In this document: one piece after another, positions 36,751 to 44,183 of the stretch
Numbering within the stretch: position 1 is the stretch's first letter
Layout of the letters: every line of letters starts with the position of its first letter
Assembly: GCA_020445605.1 (NCBI GenBank)
Contig: JAGRGH010000017.1
Span: forward strand, 26,302-90,301
DNA length: 64,000 nucleotides
Reading direction: 5' to 3'
From: Chromatiales bacterium
Lineage (GTDB): Bacteria; Pseudomonadota; Gammaproteobacteria; JAGRGH01
Program-made: the position numbers and the translations under genes
Notes under the pieces: model-generated
Databases searched by the model: none
What the model saw: only the letters and a program-made list of their open reading frames with translations
Told to the model about the DNA's origin: nothing

Positions 36751-37518
36751 CTACGCGCGTGTGCCGAGCAGAATATCCAGATGGCGAAAACGCTGGAGGA
36801 TGTCCCGGCCGTGCGCGATCACGAGTTCCGGCCGCGGATGTTGTAGTTCCGCGGCAAGACCATCAAGCAGTTCCTTGCCGGTGCTGTGTGAATTTTCCTG
36901 CAACAGCACGAGAAGTCTCAGTGTGACGGGATTCGCTTCGAGGAATCCGACTTCGTCCGCGCGGTCGCGATATACGATCAGGTCGGTCGGTTCGGCCGGC
37001 GGTTCATCCGGCTGATGGTCGACGCCAATCCGGTGCACCGGGTATTGATAGCGCAACGCGACCGCCAGCGGGGATGCCATGGGAACGCCTTCGAGCAGAT
37101 CGCCGTTCGGGTCCGCGCTGAGCGCACGCGGATCGCGCGTGTCGATCATCAATTCGAGTTCCACGCGCTCGTAGTGCAGCAGTTCGAGGAGAAAGCCTGG
37201 ATCCTCCGGCGAGTCGCGTTCGTTCTGAACGAACTCGATGAACTCCCGGCCGATCTCCGAAAAGTACGGTGTATGGGAACGGTGGTGTGCGAAGAAATCC
37301 CGCGCCAGTCCGTGCCAGTATGCATCGGACGAGATCGCCCGCAGTACCGGAAATCCCGACGCCAGGAAACTCTGCACGTTGTTGTAGAGCAGATCCCGAT
37401 AGATCGCCATGCGGCGTTCTTCGACTTCTTCCGGACGTTCGTGAACCGACGGTTCGCGAATATGCGCGGTGAACGCATATTGCGTCGCAATGAATCCGAC
37501 GGCGTCTGCGTCAGCCAC
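36751..37518 (-). CDS. bufC: DUF2063 (HvfC/BufC-like) partner protein
   Basis: This 255-aa protein begins with GTG overlapping the stop of the MNIO gene (GTGGCTGA). The N-terminal part ([22 protein letters not shown], then [22 protein letters not shown]) fits the DUF2063 putative DNA-binding/RiPP-recognition domain. These proteins act as the partner that presents the precursor peptide to the MNIO enzyme. The operon order precursor-MNIO-DUF2063 is exactly that of bufferins. Confidence 0.85.
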   Translation of the reverse strand: MADADAVGFIATQYAFTAHIREPSVHERPEEVEERRMAIYRDLLYNNVQSFLASGFPVLRAISSDAYWHGLARDFFAHHRSHTPYFSEIGREFIEFVQNERDSPEDPGFLLELLHYERVELELMIDTRDPRALSADPNGDLLEGVPMASPLAVALRYQYPVHRIGVDHQPDEPPAEPTDLIVYRDRADEVGFLEANPVTLRLLVLLQENSHSTGKELLDGLAAELQHPRPELVIAHGRDILQRFRHLDILLGTRA

Positions 37519-38368
37519 GGGCCTGTCGCTGTTCAAGCGCCACGTTCGCGCGCGACTGTGCCGACCGGATGCGGTCGACCTCGCCCAGCAGTTCGGCCAG
37601 CGGCGGAATGTTGAAGTCGCGTTCGAGCAGCGTCGGAAACGCGCCGAAGCGCGCGTAGGCCTTGTCCAACAGCTTCCAGACCGGCTCCACGACATCGTCG
37701 CCGTGCGTGTCCACACGCAGATCCTCGGCCTCCTCGAAGTGGCCGGCGATATGCGCGTAGGCGATGCGCTCGCCGGGCAGGGCGTTCAGGAACGCCTCGG
37801 CGTCGTAGCCGTGATTGATGCTGTTGACGTAAATGTTGTTGACGTCGAGCAGCAGGTCGCAGTCGGCCTCCGCAAGCACTGCGTTGACGAATTCGATTTC
37901 GGACAGTTCGCGCCCGGGCGCTGCGTAGTACGACACGTTTTCCATCGCGATGCGCCGGCCGAGGATGTCCTGTACCCGCCGGATGCGTCCGGCGACGTGT
38001 TGTACAGCCTCTTCAGTGAACGGAATCGGCAGCAGGTCGTACAGATGCCCGTCGTCGCTGCAATAGCTCAGATGTTCGCTGTAGTAGCGGATGCCGTGCT
38101 GGTCGAGAAACGCGCCGACCTGCCGAACGAAGCCTTCGTCGAGCGGCGCGGGCCCGCCGATCGACAGCGACAGCCCGTGGCAGACGAACGGATGCCGCTC
38201 GGTCATGCGCCGGAACGCCCGGCCCAGCGCGCCGCCGATGCCGATCCAGTTCTCCGGCGCGACTTCGAGAAAGCCGATCTGCGCGGGAAAGGTCTCGGCC
38301 AGCGGCGTCATGAATTCGCGCCGCAGGCCGAGACCGGCACCATGAACGGGGTAGTCAGAACGGTTCAT
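37511..38368 (-). CDS. bufB: MNIO-family (DUF692) peptide-modifying enzyme, BufB-like
   Basis: This 285-aa protein is a DUF692/MNIO TIM-barrel enzyme. Metal-binding stretches include [33 protein letters not shown] and [12 protein letters not shown] enzymes use a multinuclear iron centre to convert Cys residues of precursor peptides to oxazolone/thiooxazole-type copper ligands. The start at 38368 ([19 protein letters not shown]) fits the family N-terminus. It lies 15 nt after the precursor gene. Confidence 0.9.
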   Translation of the reverse strand: MNRSDYPVHGAGLGLRREFMTPLAETFPAQIGFLEVAPENWIGIGGALGRAFRRMTERHPFVCHGLSLSIGGPAPLDEGFVRQVGAFLDQHGIRYYSEHLSYCSDDGHLYDLLPIPFTEEAVQHVAGRIRRVQDILGRRIAMENVSYYAAPGRELSEIEFVNAVLAEADCDLLLDVNNIYVNSINHGYDAEAFLNALPGERIAYAHIAGHFEEAEDLRVDTHGDDVVEPVWKLLDKAYARFGAFPTLLERDFNIPPLAELLGEVDRIRSAQSRANVALEQRQARG

Positions 38369-38382
38369 GGTGTGCAGGCGGA

Positions 38383-38838
38383 TTACTTCTGGCCGCCGCA
38401 CTTGCCCTGACCGCATTTGCCTTCGGCCGGCTTGGCGCCACCGCACTTGCCTTCACCGCATTTGCCTTCGGTCTTCTTGGCGCCGCCGCACTTGCCTTCA
38501 CCGCACTTGCCTTCGGCCGGTTTGGCACCACCGCACTTGCCTTCACCGCATTTGCCTTCGGTCTTCTTGGCGCCGCCGCACTTGCCCTCACCGCACTTGC
38601 CCTCGGCCGGCTTCGCACCACCGCACTTGCCTGCGCCGCATTTGCTTTCGGCCGGCTTGGCGCCGCCGCACTTGCCCTGGCCGCACTTGCCTTCGGCGAC
38701 CTGCATATAGCCGCCGTCGAGCGCGCTCAGGCCGAATGGGTTTTCGGCTGCATTCGCGATCGCGGTGCTACACAGACCGGCGACGACCGCCGAACCAATG
38801 GCGGCGGCAAGCGGGTTGAGAACTTTCTTGTGAGCCAT
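38383..38838 (-). CDS. bufA: Bufferin-like Cys-repeat precursor peptide
   Basis: This 151-aa protein has a long signal peptide ([12 protein letters not shown] to about AIANA) and a mature region of seven 15-aa units of the form [15 protein letters not shown]. That gives 14 regularly spaced Cys. The linkers AKPA and AKKT alternate in the middle, so the DNA shows a 45-bp repeat with 90-bp periodicity (38,386-38,700). EGKCG motifs are the substrate of BufB/HvfB enzymes. The product is probably a periplasmic copper-buffering peptide. GGAG precedes the ATG. Confidence 0.88.
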   Translation of the reverse strand: MAHKKVLNPLAAAIGSAVVAGLCSTAIANAAENPFGLSALDGGYMQVAEGKCGQGKCGGAKPAESKCGAGKCGGAKPAEGKCGEGKCGGAKKTEGKCGEGKCGGAKPAEGKCGEGKCGGAKKTEGKCGEGKCGGAKPAEGKCGQGKCGGQK

Positions 38839-39051
38839 GATGAAACTCCATCGGGATAGGGATACGAACAGAATCGCTTGTTATGCGGGGGGTGGCGCTG
38901 AGCTGAATGCCCTCCAGCGACCCGGCGCTACGATAGCGCACCAGGCGCTAACGGGAGAATAGACCGGCGGTCACCGGAAAACGTTGCAGCGTTCTGTGAC
39001 GATTCGTGAACTCCACGGGAATTCCATCATGCCCCGGTGCCGAACCTGGCT

Positions 39052-39720
39052 TCAGGCCGGTGCTGGGCGCGTCTGCACGGCCTTGTTTCGCGCCTTTGTG
39101 CGGACAAAATCACAGAATTCGCCTACGACACAGTCCTCGCAGCGCGGTTTGCGTGCCGTGCAGACATAGCGTCCGTGCAGGATCAGCCAGTGATGCGCGT
39201 CCTGGCGAAATTCCATTGGCACGACTTTCAGCAGCCGCTGCTCGACCGCCAGCGGTGTCTTGCCCGGTGCGAGGCCGGTGCGATTCGCCACACGAAAAAT
39301 GTGGGTGTCGACCGCGATGGTCGGTTCGCCAAACGCGGTATTGAGCACGACGTTGGCGGTCTTGCGGCCGACGCCGGGCAGGGCTTCCAGCGCATGCCGC
39401 TGGCGCGGGATCTCGCCGCCGTGCTCGGATTCGATGATTGCGCAGGCACGGATGATGTTGCGCGCTTTAGTGTTGAACAGGCCGATCGTGCGGATCGCCT
39501 CGCGCACTCGCTCCTCGCCAAGCCGGAGCATCGCGGACGGTGTGTTGGCGAGTTGGAACAGGCCCCGGGTCGCCTTGTTGACGCTGACATCGGTCGCCTG
39601 CGCCGAGAGCATGACGGCGACCAAGAGCTCGAACGGCGTGGAATAGACGAGTTCGGTCGTCGGGTGCGGATTCGCTTCGCGCAGGCGTTCGAAAAACGCC
39701 CGTCGACTGACCGGGTTCAA
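39052..39720 (-). CDS. nth: Endonuclease III (DNA glycosylase/AP lyase)
   Basis: This 222-aa enzyme removes oxidised pyrimidines in base-excision repair. The helix-hairpin-helix with catalytic Lys and Asp is in LPGVGRKTANVVLN and VDTHIFRV. The iron-sulfur cluster ligands C-x6-C-x2-C-x5-C are in the C-terminal CTARKPRCEDCVVGEFC. The start is TTG at 39720, overlapping the rsxE stop (TTGA) and giving the normal length. The rsxE-nth order is common in gammaproteobacteria. Confidence 0.93.
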   Translation of the reverse strand: MNPVSRRAFFERLREANPHPTTELVYSTPFELLVAVMLSAQATDVSVNKATRGLFQLANTPSAMLRLGEERVREAIRTIGLFNTKARNIIRACAIIESEHGGEIPRQRHALEALPGVGRKTANVVLNTAFGEPTIAVDTHIFRVANRTGLAPGKTPLAVEQRLLKVVPMEFRQDAHHWLILHGRYVCTARKPRCEDCVVGEFCDFVRTKARNKAVQTRPAPA

Positions 39721-40391
39721 GCGCGCTGCGGCAGTGGAACGTGGACGCTGTGTCGACGTTGCCTGCGGGCATCCAGCAGATTTTTTGCGGCGATCAGCAG
39801 GCCGAGTCCGACGAACGCGCCGGGCGGCAGGATCGCAAGCAGGAAGCCGCGATCGGTCAGGCGCACGGACCAGTCCGCCGCGCCGGCCCCGAACAGCAGG
39901 TCCGCGCCGGCCAACACGCTGCCGGTGCCGATCACTTCCCGCAGCGCGCCGAGCACGAACAGGACCAGCAGAAAGCCGCCGCCGATCGCCAACGCATCCA
40001 CGGCCGAGTGCAGCACGGGCTGACGGCTGGCGAACGCCTCGGCGCGGGCGAGGATGGTGCAATTGGTGACGATGAGCGGCACGAAGATGCCGAGCGCTTC
40101 ATGCAGGCCGGGCAGCCAGGCCGCCAGCGCGATGTCGGTGCTGGTGACGAAACCGGCGATGATGAGTACGAAGGCAGGCAGGCGAATCTCGCTGTGCAGC
40201 CAGTGACGCACGGCCGAGATCGTGACGTTGGAGGCGAGCAGCACCAGCAGTGTCGCAAGCCCGAGCCCGAGACCGTTGATTGCGGTGTTGGTGACCGCGA
40301 GCAGCGGGCACAGGCCCAGCAGCGCGACCAGCGCCTGGTTGTTCTTCCACAGGCCGTTGAATGCGACCTCGTGCAGTGTGGGCGTCTTCAC
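39717..40391 (-). CDS. rsxE: Rnf/Rsx electron transport subunit E
   Basis: This 224-aa integral membrane protein has six predicted helices. The family segments NGLWKNNQALVALLGLCPLLAVT and FVPLIVTNCTILARAEAFAS are present, the latter containing a conserved Cys. It is part of the ion-translocating ferredoxin:NAD oxidoreductase or SoxR-reducing complex. The start overlaps the rsxG end by 4 nt. Confidence 0.93.
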   Translation of the reverse strand: MKTPTLHEVAFNGLWKNNQALVALLGLCPLLAVTNTAINGLGLGLATLLVLLASNVTISAVRHWLHSEIRLPAFVLIIAGFVTSTDIALAAWLPGLHEALGIFVPLIVTNCTILARAEAFASRQPVLHSAVDALAIGGGFLLVLFVLGALREVIGTGSVLAGADLLFGAGAADWSVRLTDRGFLLAILPPGAFVGLGLLIAAKNLLDARRQRRHSVHVPLPQRA

Positions 40392-41047
40392 GGGCGCGCT
40401 TCGGGTGCCGCGAGCAACTGGTTGCGATGGTCGCGAAAGTATAGCAACGCGTCATGCACGGCCCCGACCACGGCACGCGAGGTGATGGTTGCGCTGGTGA
40501 TCGCGTCGAACTCGCCGCCGTCGCGTTTGACCTGCCAATGTTCAGCCGTGGGCTGCGCAAGACTGCTGCCGTCGAACTGGTGGATCCAGTCGCCGCGGCG
40601 GGTTTCGATGGCATCGCCCAGTCCCGGCGTCTCGCGGTGCTCGACGACGCGCGCGCCAAGCGCGGCGCCATCCGGGTCGACGCCGACCAGCAGCCGGATG
40701 GTGCCGCTGTAGCCGTTCGCGCTCTCGACTTCGAACACCACGCCGTCGACCGCGCCGTCACGGCTGCCGCGGTAGGCCCGCAGAATGCGGGTGTGGGTGC
40801 CGCTGGGGCGGTCGATCTCCAGCGCCTGCGCGAGCGGATCGGCCCCGATGGACTCGGCCGGCAGCAGTTCCGCGAGTCGTTCGATCAGCCGCTGCTGGCG
40901 ATTGAGTTCGATCTGCGGGCTTGCGCGGTCATGGGTCGTGACGACCACCGCGGCCGTGATGGCCGCGATCAGCGCGAGCCAGCCGCCGGCACGCAGTCCC
41001 GCGCGGATCGGCCCGGCGTCAGCCACGGCGCTCCCGGGCTCCCGCAT
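40388..41047 (-). CDS. rsxG: Rnf/Rsx electron transport subunit G
   Basis: This 219-aa protein has one N-terminal membrane helix and a periplasmic FMN-binding domain. The flavinylation motif region reads DAITSATITSRAV, with the Thr in the position of the covalent FMN attachment. It overlaps rsxD by 29 nt, as expected within this operon. Confidence 0.9.
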   Translation of the reverse strand: MREPGSAVADAGPIRAGLRAGGWLALIAAITAAVVVTTHDRASPQIELNRQQRLIERLAELLPAESIGADPLAQALEIDRPSGTHTRILRAYRGSRDGAVDGVVFEVESANGYSGTIRLLVGVDPDGAALGARVVEHRETPGLGDAIETRRGDWIHQFDGSSLAQPTAEHWQVKRDGGEFDAITSATITSRAVVGAVHDALLYFRDHRNQLLAAPEARP

Positions 41048-42008
41048 AGCGGTCGATCAGCGGTGCGGCCGTGTTCATCAGCAGCACGGCGAATGCGAAG
41101 CCGTCGGGGTAGCCGCCGTAGGCACGGATGATCCAGGTGATCAGTCCGATCCCGGCGCCATACATGAGCTGCCCGCGCTTGGTGGTTGCGGCGGTGACCG
41201 GATCGGTCGCGATGAAGAACGCACCGAGCAGCGTTGCGCCGCTCAGCGCATGGATCCACGGTGTCGCATAGTGCGCGGGCGCAACAAGCCAGGCGATGGT
41301 GGCCGGGATCAGCAGTCCTGCCAGCACCGTCAGCGAGATCCGCCAGCCGATGATCCCGCGCAGGGCCAGCACCAGGCCGCCGAGTAGAAAGCCGCAGCTG
41401 ATCCACTCCCAGCCGACCGCGCCGAGGTGACCCCACATCGGACCTGCCGCGAGCGCGGGCATCTCCAGCCCGCGGGTCAGCCCGGTGCGCAGATGATCGA
41501 GCGGCGTCGCGCCGCTGACCGCATCGAGGTGCGCCGTGCCGAACACCGCCTGCAAGCTGGTTGCGAAATCCGCCGGCGTTGAACTGGCCGCCGGCCAGGC
41601 GGCGATCTCGGCCGGAAATGCAATCAGCACGGCGCAGTAGCCGACCATTGCCGGGTTGAACGGGTTGCGGCCGAGTCCGCCGTACAGGTGCTTGCCGAAT
41701 GCCACGGCGAGTGCTGCCGCCGTGACCGGCAGCCACCAGGGCGCCAGCGGGGGCAGGCACAGCGCGATCAGCCAGCCGGTGACGACCGCACTGAGATCGC
41801 CGAGCGCACGGCCCAGCGGCCGGCCGCGCAGGATCAAAGCGGTGGCCTCCACGACGACGGCCGACACCACGGCCAGCCCGATGTTCAGCCACACTCCGAC
41901 GCCGAAGATCAGCTGCATCGCCAGCGTGCCGGGCAGCAGCGCCGCCAGCACCCAGGCCATCAGCCGTGTGACGGTGTTGCGTTGCTCGGGAAGGATTGGC
42001 TCGGGCAT
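41019..42008 (-). CDS. rsxD: Rnf/Rsx electron transport subunit D
   Basis: This membrane protein of 329 aa contains the covalent-FMN motif in DAVSGATPLDHLR and many membrane helices. I chose the ATG at 42008 (MPEPILPEQRNTV); an upstream ATG at 42059 would add 17 residues of non-family sequence. It is the first rsx gene here: rsxA, rsxB and rsxC are not upstream, where a divergent unrelated gene is found. Confidence 0.9.
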   Translation of the reverse strand: MPEPILPEQRNTVTRLMAWVLAALLPGTLAMQLIFGVGVWLNIGLAVVSAVVVEATALILRGRPLGRALGDLSAVVTGWLIALCLPPLAPWWLPVTAAALAVAFGKHLYGGLGRNPFNPAMVGYCAVLIAFPAEIAAWPAASSTPADFATSLQAVFGTAHLDAVSGATPLDHLRTGLTRGLEMPALAAGPMWGHLGAVGWEWISCGFLLGGLVLALRGIIGWRISLTVLAGLLIPATIAWLVAPAHYATPWIHALSGATLLGAFFIATDPVTAATTKRGQLMYGAGIGLITWIIRAYGGYPDGFAFAVLLMNTAAPLIDRYAGARERRG

Positions 42009-42078
42009 GACCACGATCGCGCGCGACGGACACCGCGCTTGGCGCGGCAAAGCATACACGCTTTGCGCAAAATCGATT

Positions 42079-42346
42079 CGCCCTGACAGGCGGTTGAAAT
42101 CCTGTTTTCGACAACCTGCCAGGTTTCAGGCGTTCGGGTTCTGCTGACGGTGCCGGTGCGGTCGACCGTTGCTTGTAACCGCCCCCGGCTTCTGCAAGGA
42201 TTCAACTCACGTGAGACGGGACCGTCTCGCCCGACCATCAACCGATCATGTGGTTGATTTTCGTGAGCAGCCGAAAACCGCGCTTTTCGGCCGCGAGGTT
42301 GAAAGGATCAGGGACGGACCTTTTTCAACGATCTGCAGGGCGCAAA
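42079..42346. repeat. Hairpin intergenic repeat, copy 2 (split)
   Basis: The left module (42,084-42,125, CAGGCGGTTGAAAT to TTTCGACAACCTG) and the right modules (GCAGCCGAAAA/TTTTCGGCCGC, then GTTGAAAGGATC to CCTTTTTCAAC, about 42,269-42,335) match copy 1 in order and loop sequence. About 130 nt of unrelated sequence lie between them. The copy fills the gap between divergent rsxD and the 42,364 gene. Confidence 0.6.
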
Positions 42347-42363
42347 GGGGTCCACACGCCACG

Positions 42364-43344
42364 ATGACTGATGCGGTCGACAACGATCAGGACGGCGACT
42401 ACCAGATCGAGCTCAGCGGCCGTGTGCTGCACGGCCACGATCCGGCGCAGGTGCGCATCCTGCTGGCGCGCAAGATTCGCCTCGATCCCGAGCGTGCCGG
42501 CCGACTGCTCGGCGGCAAGCCACGGCGCATGCAGCGCCTCTACACGCGCGAGAAGGCCGAGCATGCGGCCAAACGACTGCGACAGATCGGCGTGGACTGT
42601 CAGATCGTTGCCGCCGGGGCCGAAGCGCCTGCACGCCCGGTCATTCAGGTGCCCGAGGGTGGGCTTGCGATCGAGCCGATCGGTTCCGGTACACAGGCCG
42701 GACCGCTGCGGACCTGCCCGAAGTGCGGCCACGATCAACAAGGAGGCGATCGCTGCGAGGCCTGCGGCCTGGTGTTCGCCAAGTTCCGCGCGGAGCTCGC
42801 GCCGGAGGCGCCGCCACCGGTTGCCCAGCGCGCCAGCCCCCCCGCGGCCGTCGACACGATCGTCGAGGTGCCGGCGCCGCCGGACGACGACGCCGATCCG
42901 GGCTATACGCCGGTCGCGCCGGCCGAGGCAAGCAGCGCTTCCGGACGTGTCCCGTGGTTCGCAATCGTTGTGACGCTGCTGCTGGTGGCGATCGGGCTGG
43001 CCGGCTGGTTTCTGACGCTGGATCGGGGGCGCGGCGACGCCGGCAACGGTGCCGGTTTCAGCGGCCGGGCGAACAGCCCACCCAAGGCCCTGGCCGTGGC
43101 GACCCAGCTGGAGGCCCTGGGCGCCCTGATTCCCGGCTGGGCGGCGCTCAATGGGCGGCCACCGCGAGATGTCACCGAGCTCCTGTCCGGTAACAGCGCC
43201 TCGGACCTCGAGGCGTCCGACCCCTGGGGGACCCGCATCCGGCTGCGCGTCGAGGTCGGCGGCTTCGAGCTGCGCTCGGCCGGATACGACGGCCGCTTTG
43301 GTAATGCCGACGACTTCGTCCAGCGTGGGGAGCTTTCGCCCTAG
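42364..43344 (+). CDS. Zinc-ribbon membrane protein with pseudopilin-like C-terminus
   Basis: This is a 326-aa protein. An N-terminal basic region (about 20-85) precedes a zinc ribbon with two CxxC pairs (CPKCG and CEACG, about 118-135). A Pro-rich linker and one membrane helix (FAIVVTLLLVAIGLAGWFLTL) follow. The periplasmic C-terminus (WGTRIRLRV, then LRSAGYDGRFGNADDF) resembles the C-terminal fold of type II secretion major pseudopilins. No family name is certain. The start is ATG at 42364. Confidence 0.55.
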   Translation: MTDAVDNDQDGDYQIELSGRVLHGHDPAQVRILLARKIRLDPERAGRLLGGKPRRMQRLYTREKAEHAAKRLRQIGVDCQIVAAGAEAPARPVIQVPEGGLAIEPIGSGTQAGPLRTCPKCGHDQQGGDRCEACGLVFAKFRAELAPEAPPPVAQRASPPAAVDTIVEVPAPPDDDADPGYTPVAPAEASSASGRVPWFAIVVTLLLVAIGLAGWFLTLDRGRGDAGNGAGFSGRANSPPKALAVATQLEALGALIPGWAALNGRPPRDVTELLSGNSASDLEASDPWGTRIRLRVEVGGFELRSAGYDGRFGNADDFVQRGELSP

Positions 43345-43382
43345 CAGCTTGCTGCTGTTCTCCTTTCAACAGCCTGCTAATG
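43344..43382. repeat. Hairpin repeat fragment / possible terminator
   Basis: TAGCAGC...GCTGCTA-type pairing surrounds TTTCAACAGCCTGCTAA, which is the inverted end of the repeat at 36,573. It sits between convergent genes and may serve as a bidirectional terminator. Confidence 0.4.
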
Positions 43383-43784
43383 CACCTGTCGTTTCGACTG
43401 CATCTGCACGCCGGGGCCCATCAACGGCAGTGACGCGTGATGCGCAAGCAGGCGCCAGCCAGCGGACTCGCGGCGATAGATGTTCGTCGCCAGCACGTCC
43501 GCCATGCGTGAACCGCCGCTGACGATCGATTCAGTCACCAGCCGGATCGACAGTCCGTCCGCGTCGATGCGTCCGCCATGGCGTGTTTCGATGCGCGGCG
43601 GCTGCGCGCCCGCGAAGATTTCCGCCCAGCTCTGCACGATCGCATTGGTGCCGAGGATCAGGCCGCCGCCGGGATGCACGCACCAGGCGTCGTCGGCCGT
43701 CGACCAGACCGCGCGCATGGCGTCGAGGTCCAGCGCTCGAAACGCCGCGTAGAAGGCGGCTTCCACCGTGTCGGGTGTCTGCAT
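43377..43784 (-). CDS. SnoaL/NTF2-like protein
   Basis: This 135-aa protein has the NTF2-like cone fold signature: AFYAAFRALDLDAMRAVWS helix region, AWCVHPGGGLILGTNAI, and C-terminal ATNIYRRESAGWRLLAHHAS. Proteins of this type are often annotated as DUF4440/nuclear transport factor 2-like and have no fixed function. I used the ATG at 43784 (MQTPDTVEAAF). Confidence 0.75.
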   Translation of the reverse strand: MQTPDTVEAAFYAAFRALDLDAMRAVWSTADDAWCVHPGGGLILGTNAIVQSWAEIFAGAQPPRIETRHGGRIDADGLSIRLVTESIVSGGSRMADVLATNIYRRESAGWRLLAHHASLPLMGPGVQMQSKRQVH

Positions 43785-43835
43785 GGACGACAGTCTACTT
43801 TCTCCCGTCGGGCGTGTGACCGGTAAGCTTGGCGC

Positions 43836-44183
43836 ATGCATGCGCTGAATTTTTCGCCGCCCTACGAACCATACCTGCTCGACGGCAGCAAGACGACGAC
43901 GCTGCGCGCCGCCAATGTTCACGGCCTGGTCGTGGGCGATCACGTTCGCATCACGCTCGGCTGGCCGGACGGGCCGCGCCGCGAGCTGGGACATGCCCGG
44001 CTGGTCATGGCGAACGAATGCCGGATCGACACCCTGACGACAGATGATCTGCGCGGCGAGTCGCCGGATTGCCGCAGCCCCGAGATGGCGCGGCGCGTGC
44101 TTGCGCAGATCTATCAGCGTGATTTCAGCGGCGACGACCGGGTCTGGTTGCTGCGCTTCGAATGGCTGCCCGCGACACCGTGA
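43836..44183 (+). CDS. ASCH-domain-like small protein
   Basis: This 115-aa protein starts MHALNFSPPYEPYLLDGSKT. The GSKTTTLR segment resembles the GxKxxxxR motif of ASCH domains (RNA-binding or nucleoside-modifying). The stop overlaps the next start (TGATG), placing it in an operon with the tRNA acetyltransferase TmcA, consistent with an RNA-related role. Confidence 0.6.
   Translation: MHALNFSPPYEPYLLDGSKTTTLRAANVHGLVVGDHVRITLGWPDGPRRELGHARLVMANECRIDTLTTDDLRGESPDCRSPEMARRVLAQIYQRDFSGDDRVWLLRFEWLPATP

Noticed and set aside
38386..38700. Regular 45-bp direct repeats that could be taken for a CRISPR array
   Set aside because: The repeats are in frame inside the Cys-repeat precursor gene and there are no unique spacers.
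40969..42114. Long minus-strand reading frame overlapping rsxD
   Set aside because: It is Arg/Ala-rich out-of-frame sequence over a clear rsxD and is explained by high GC.
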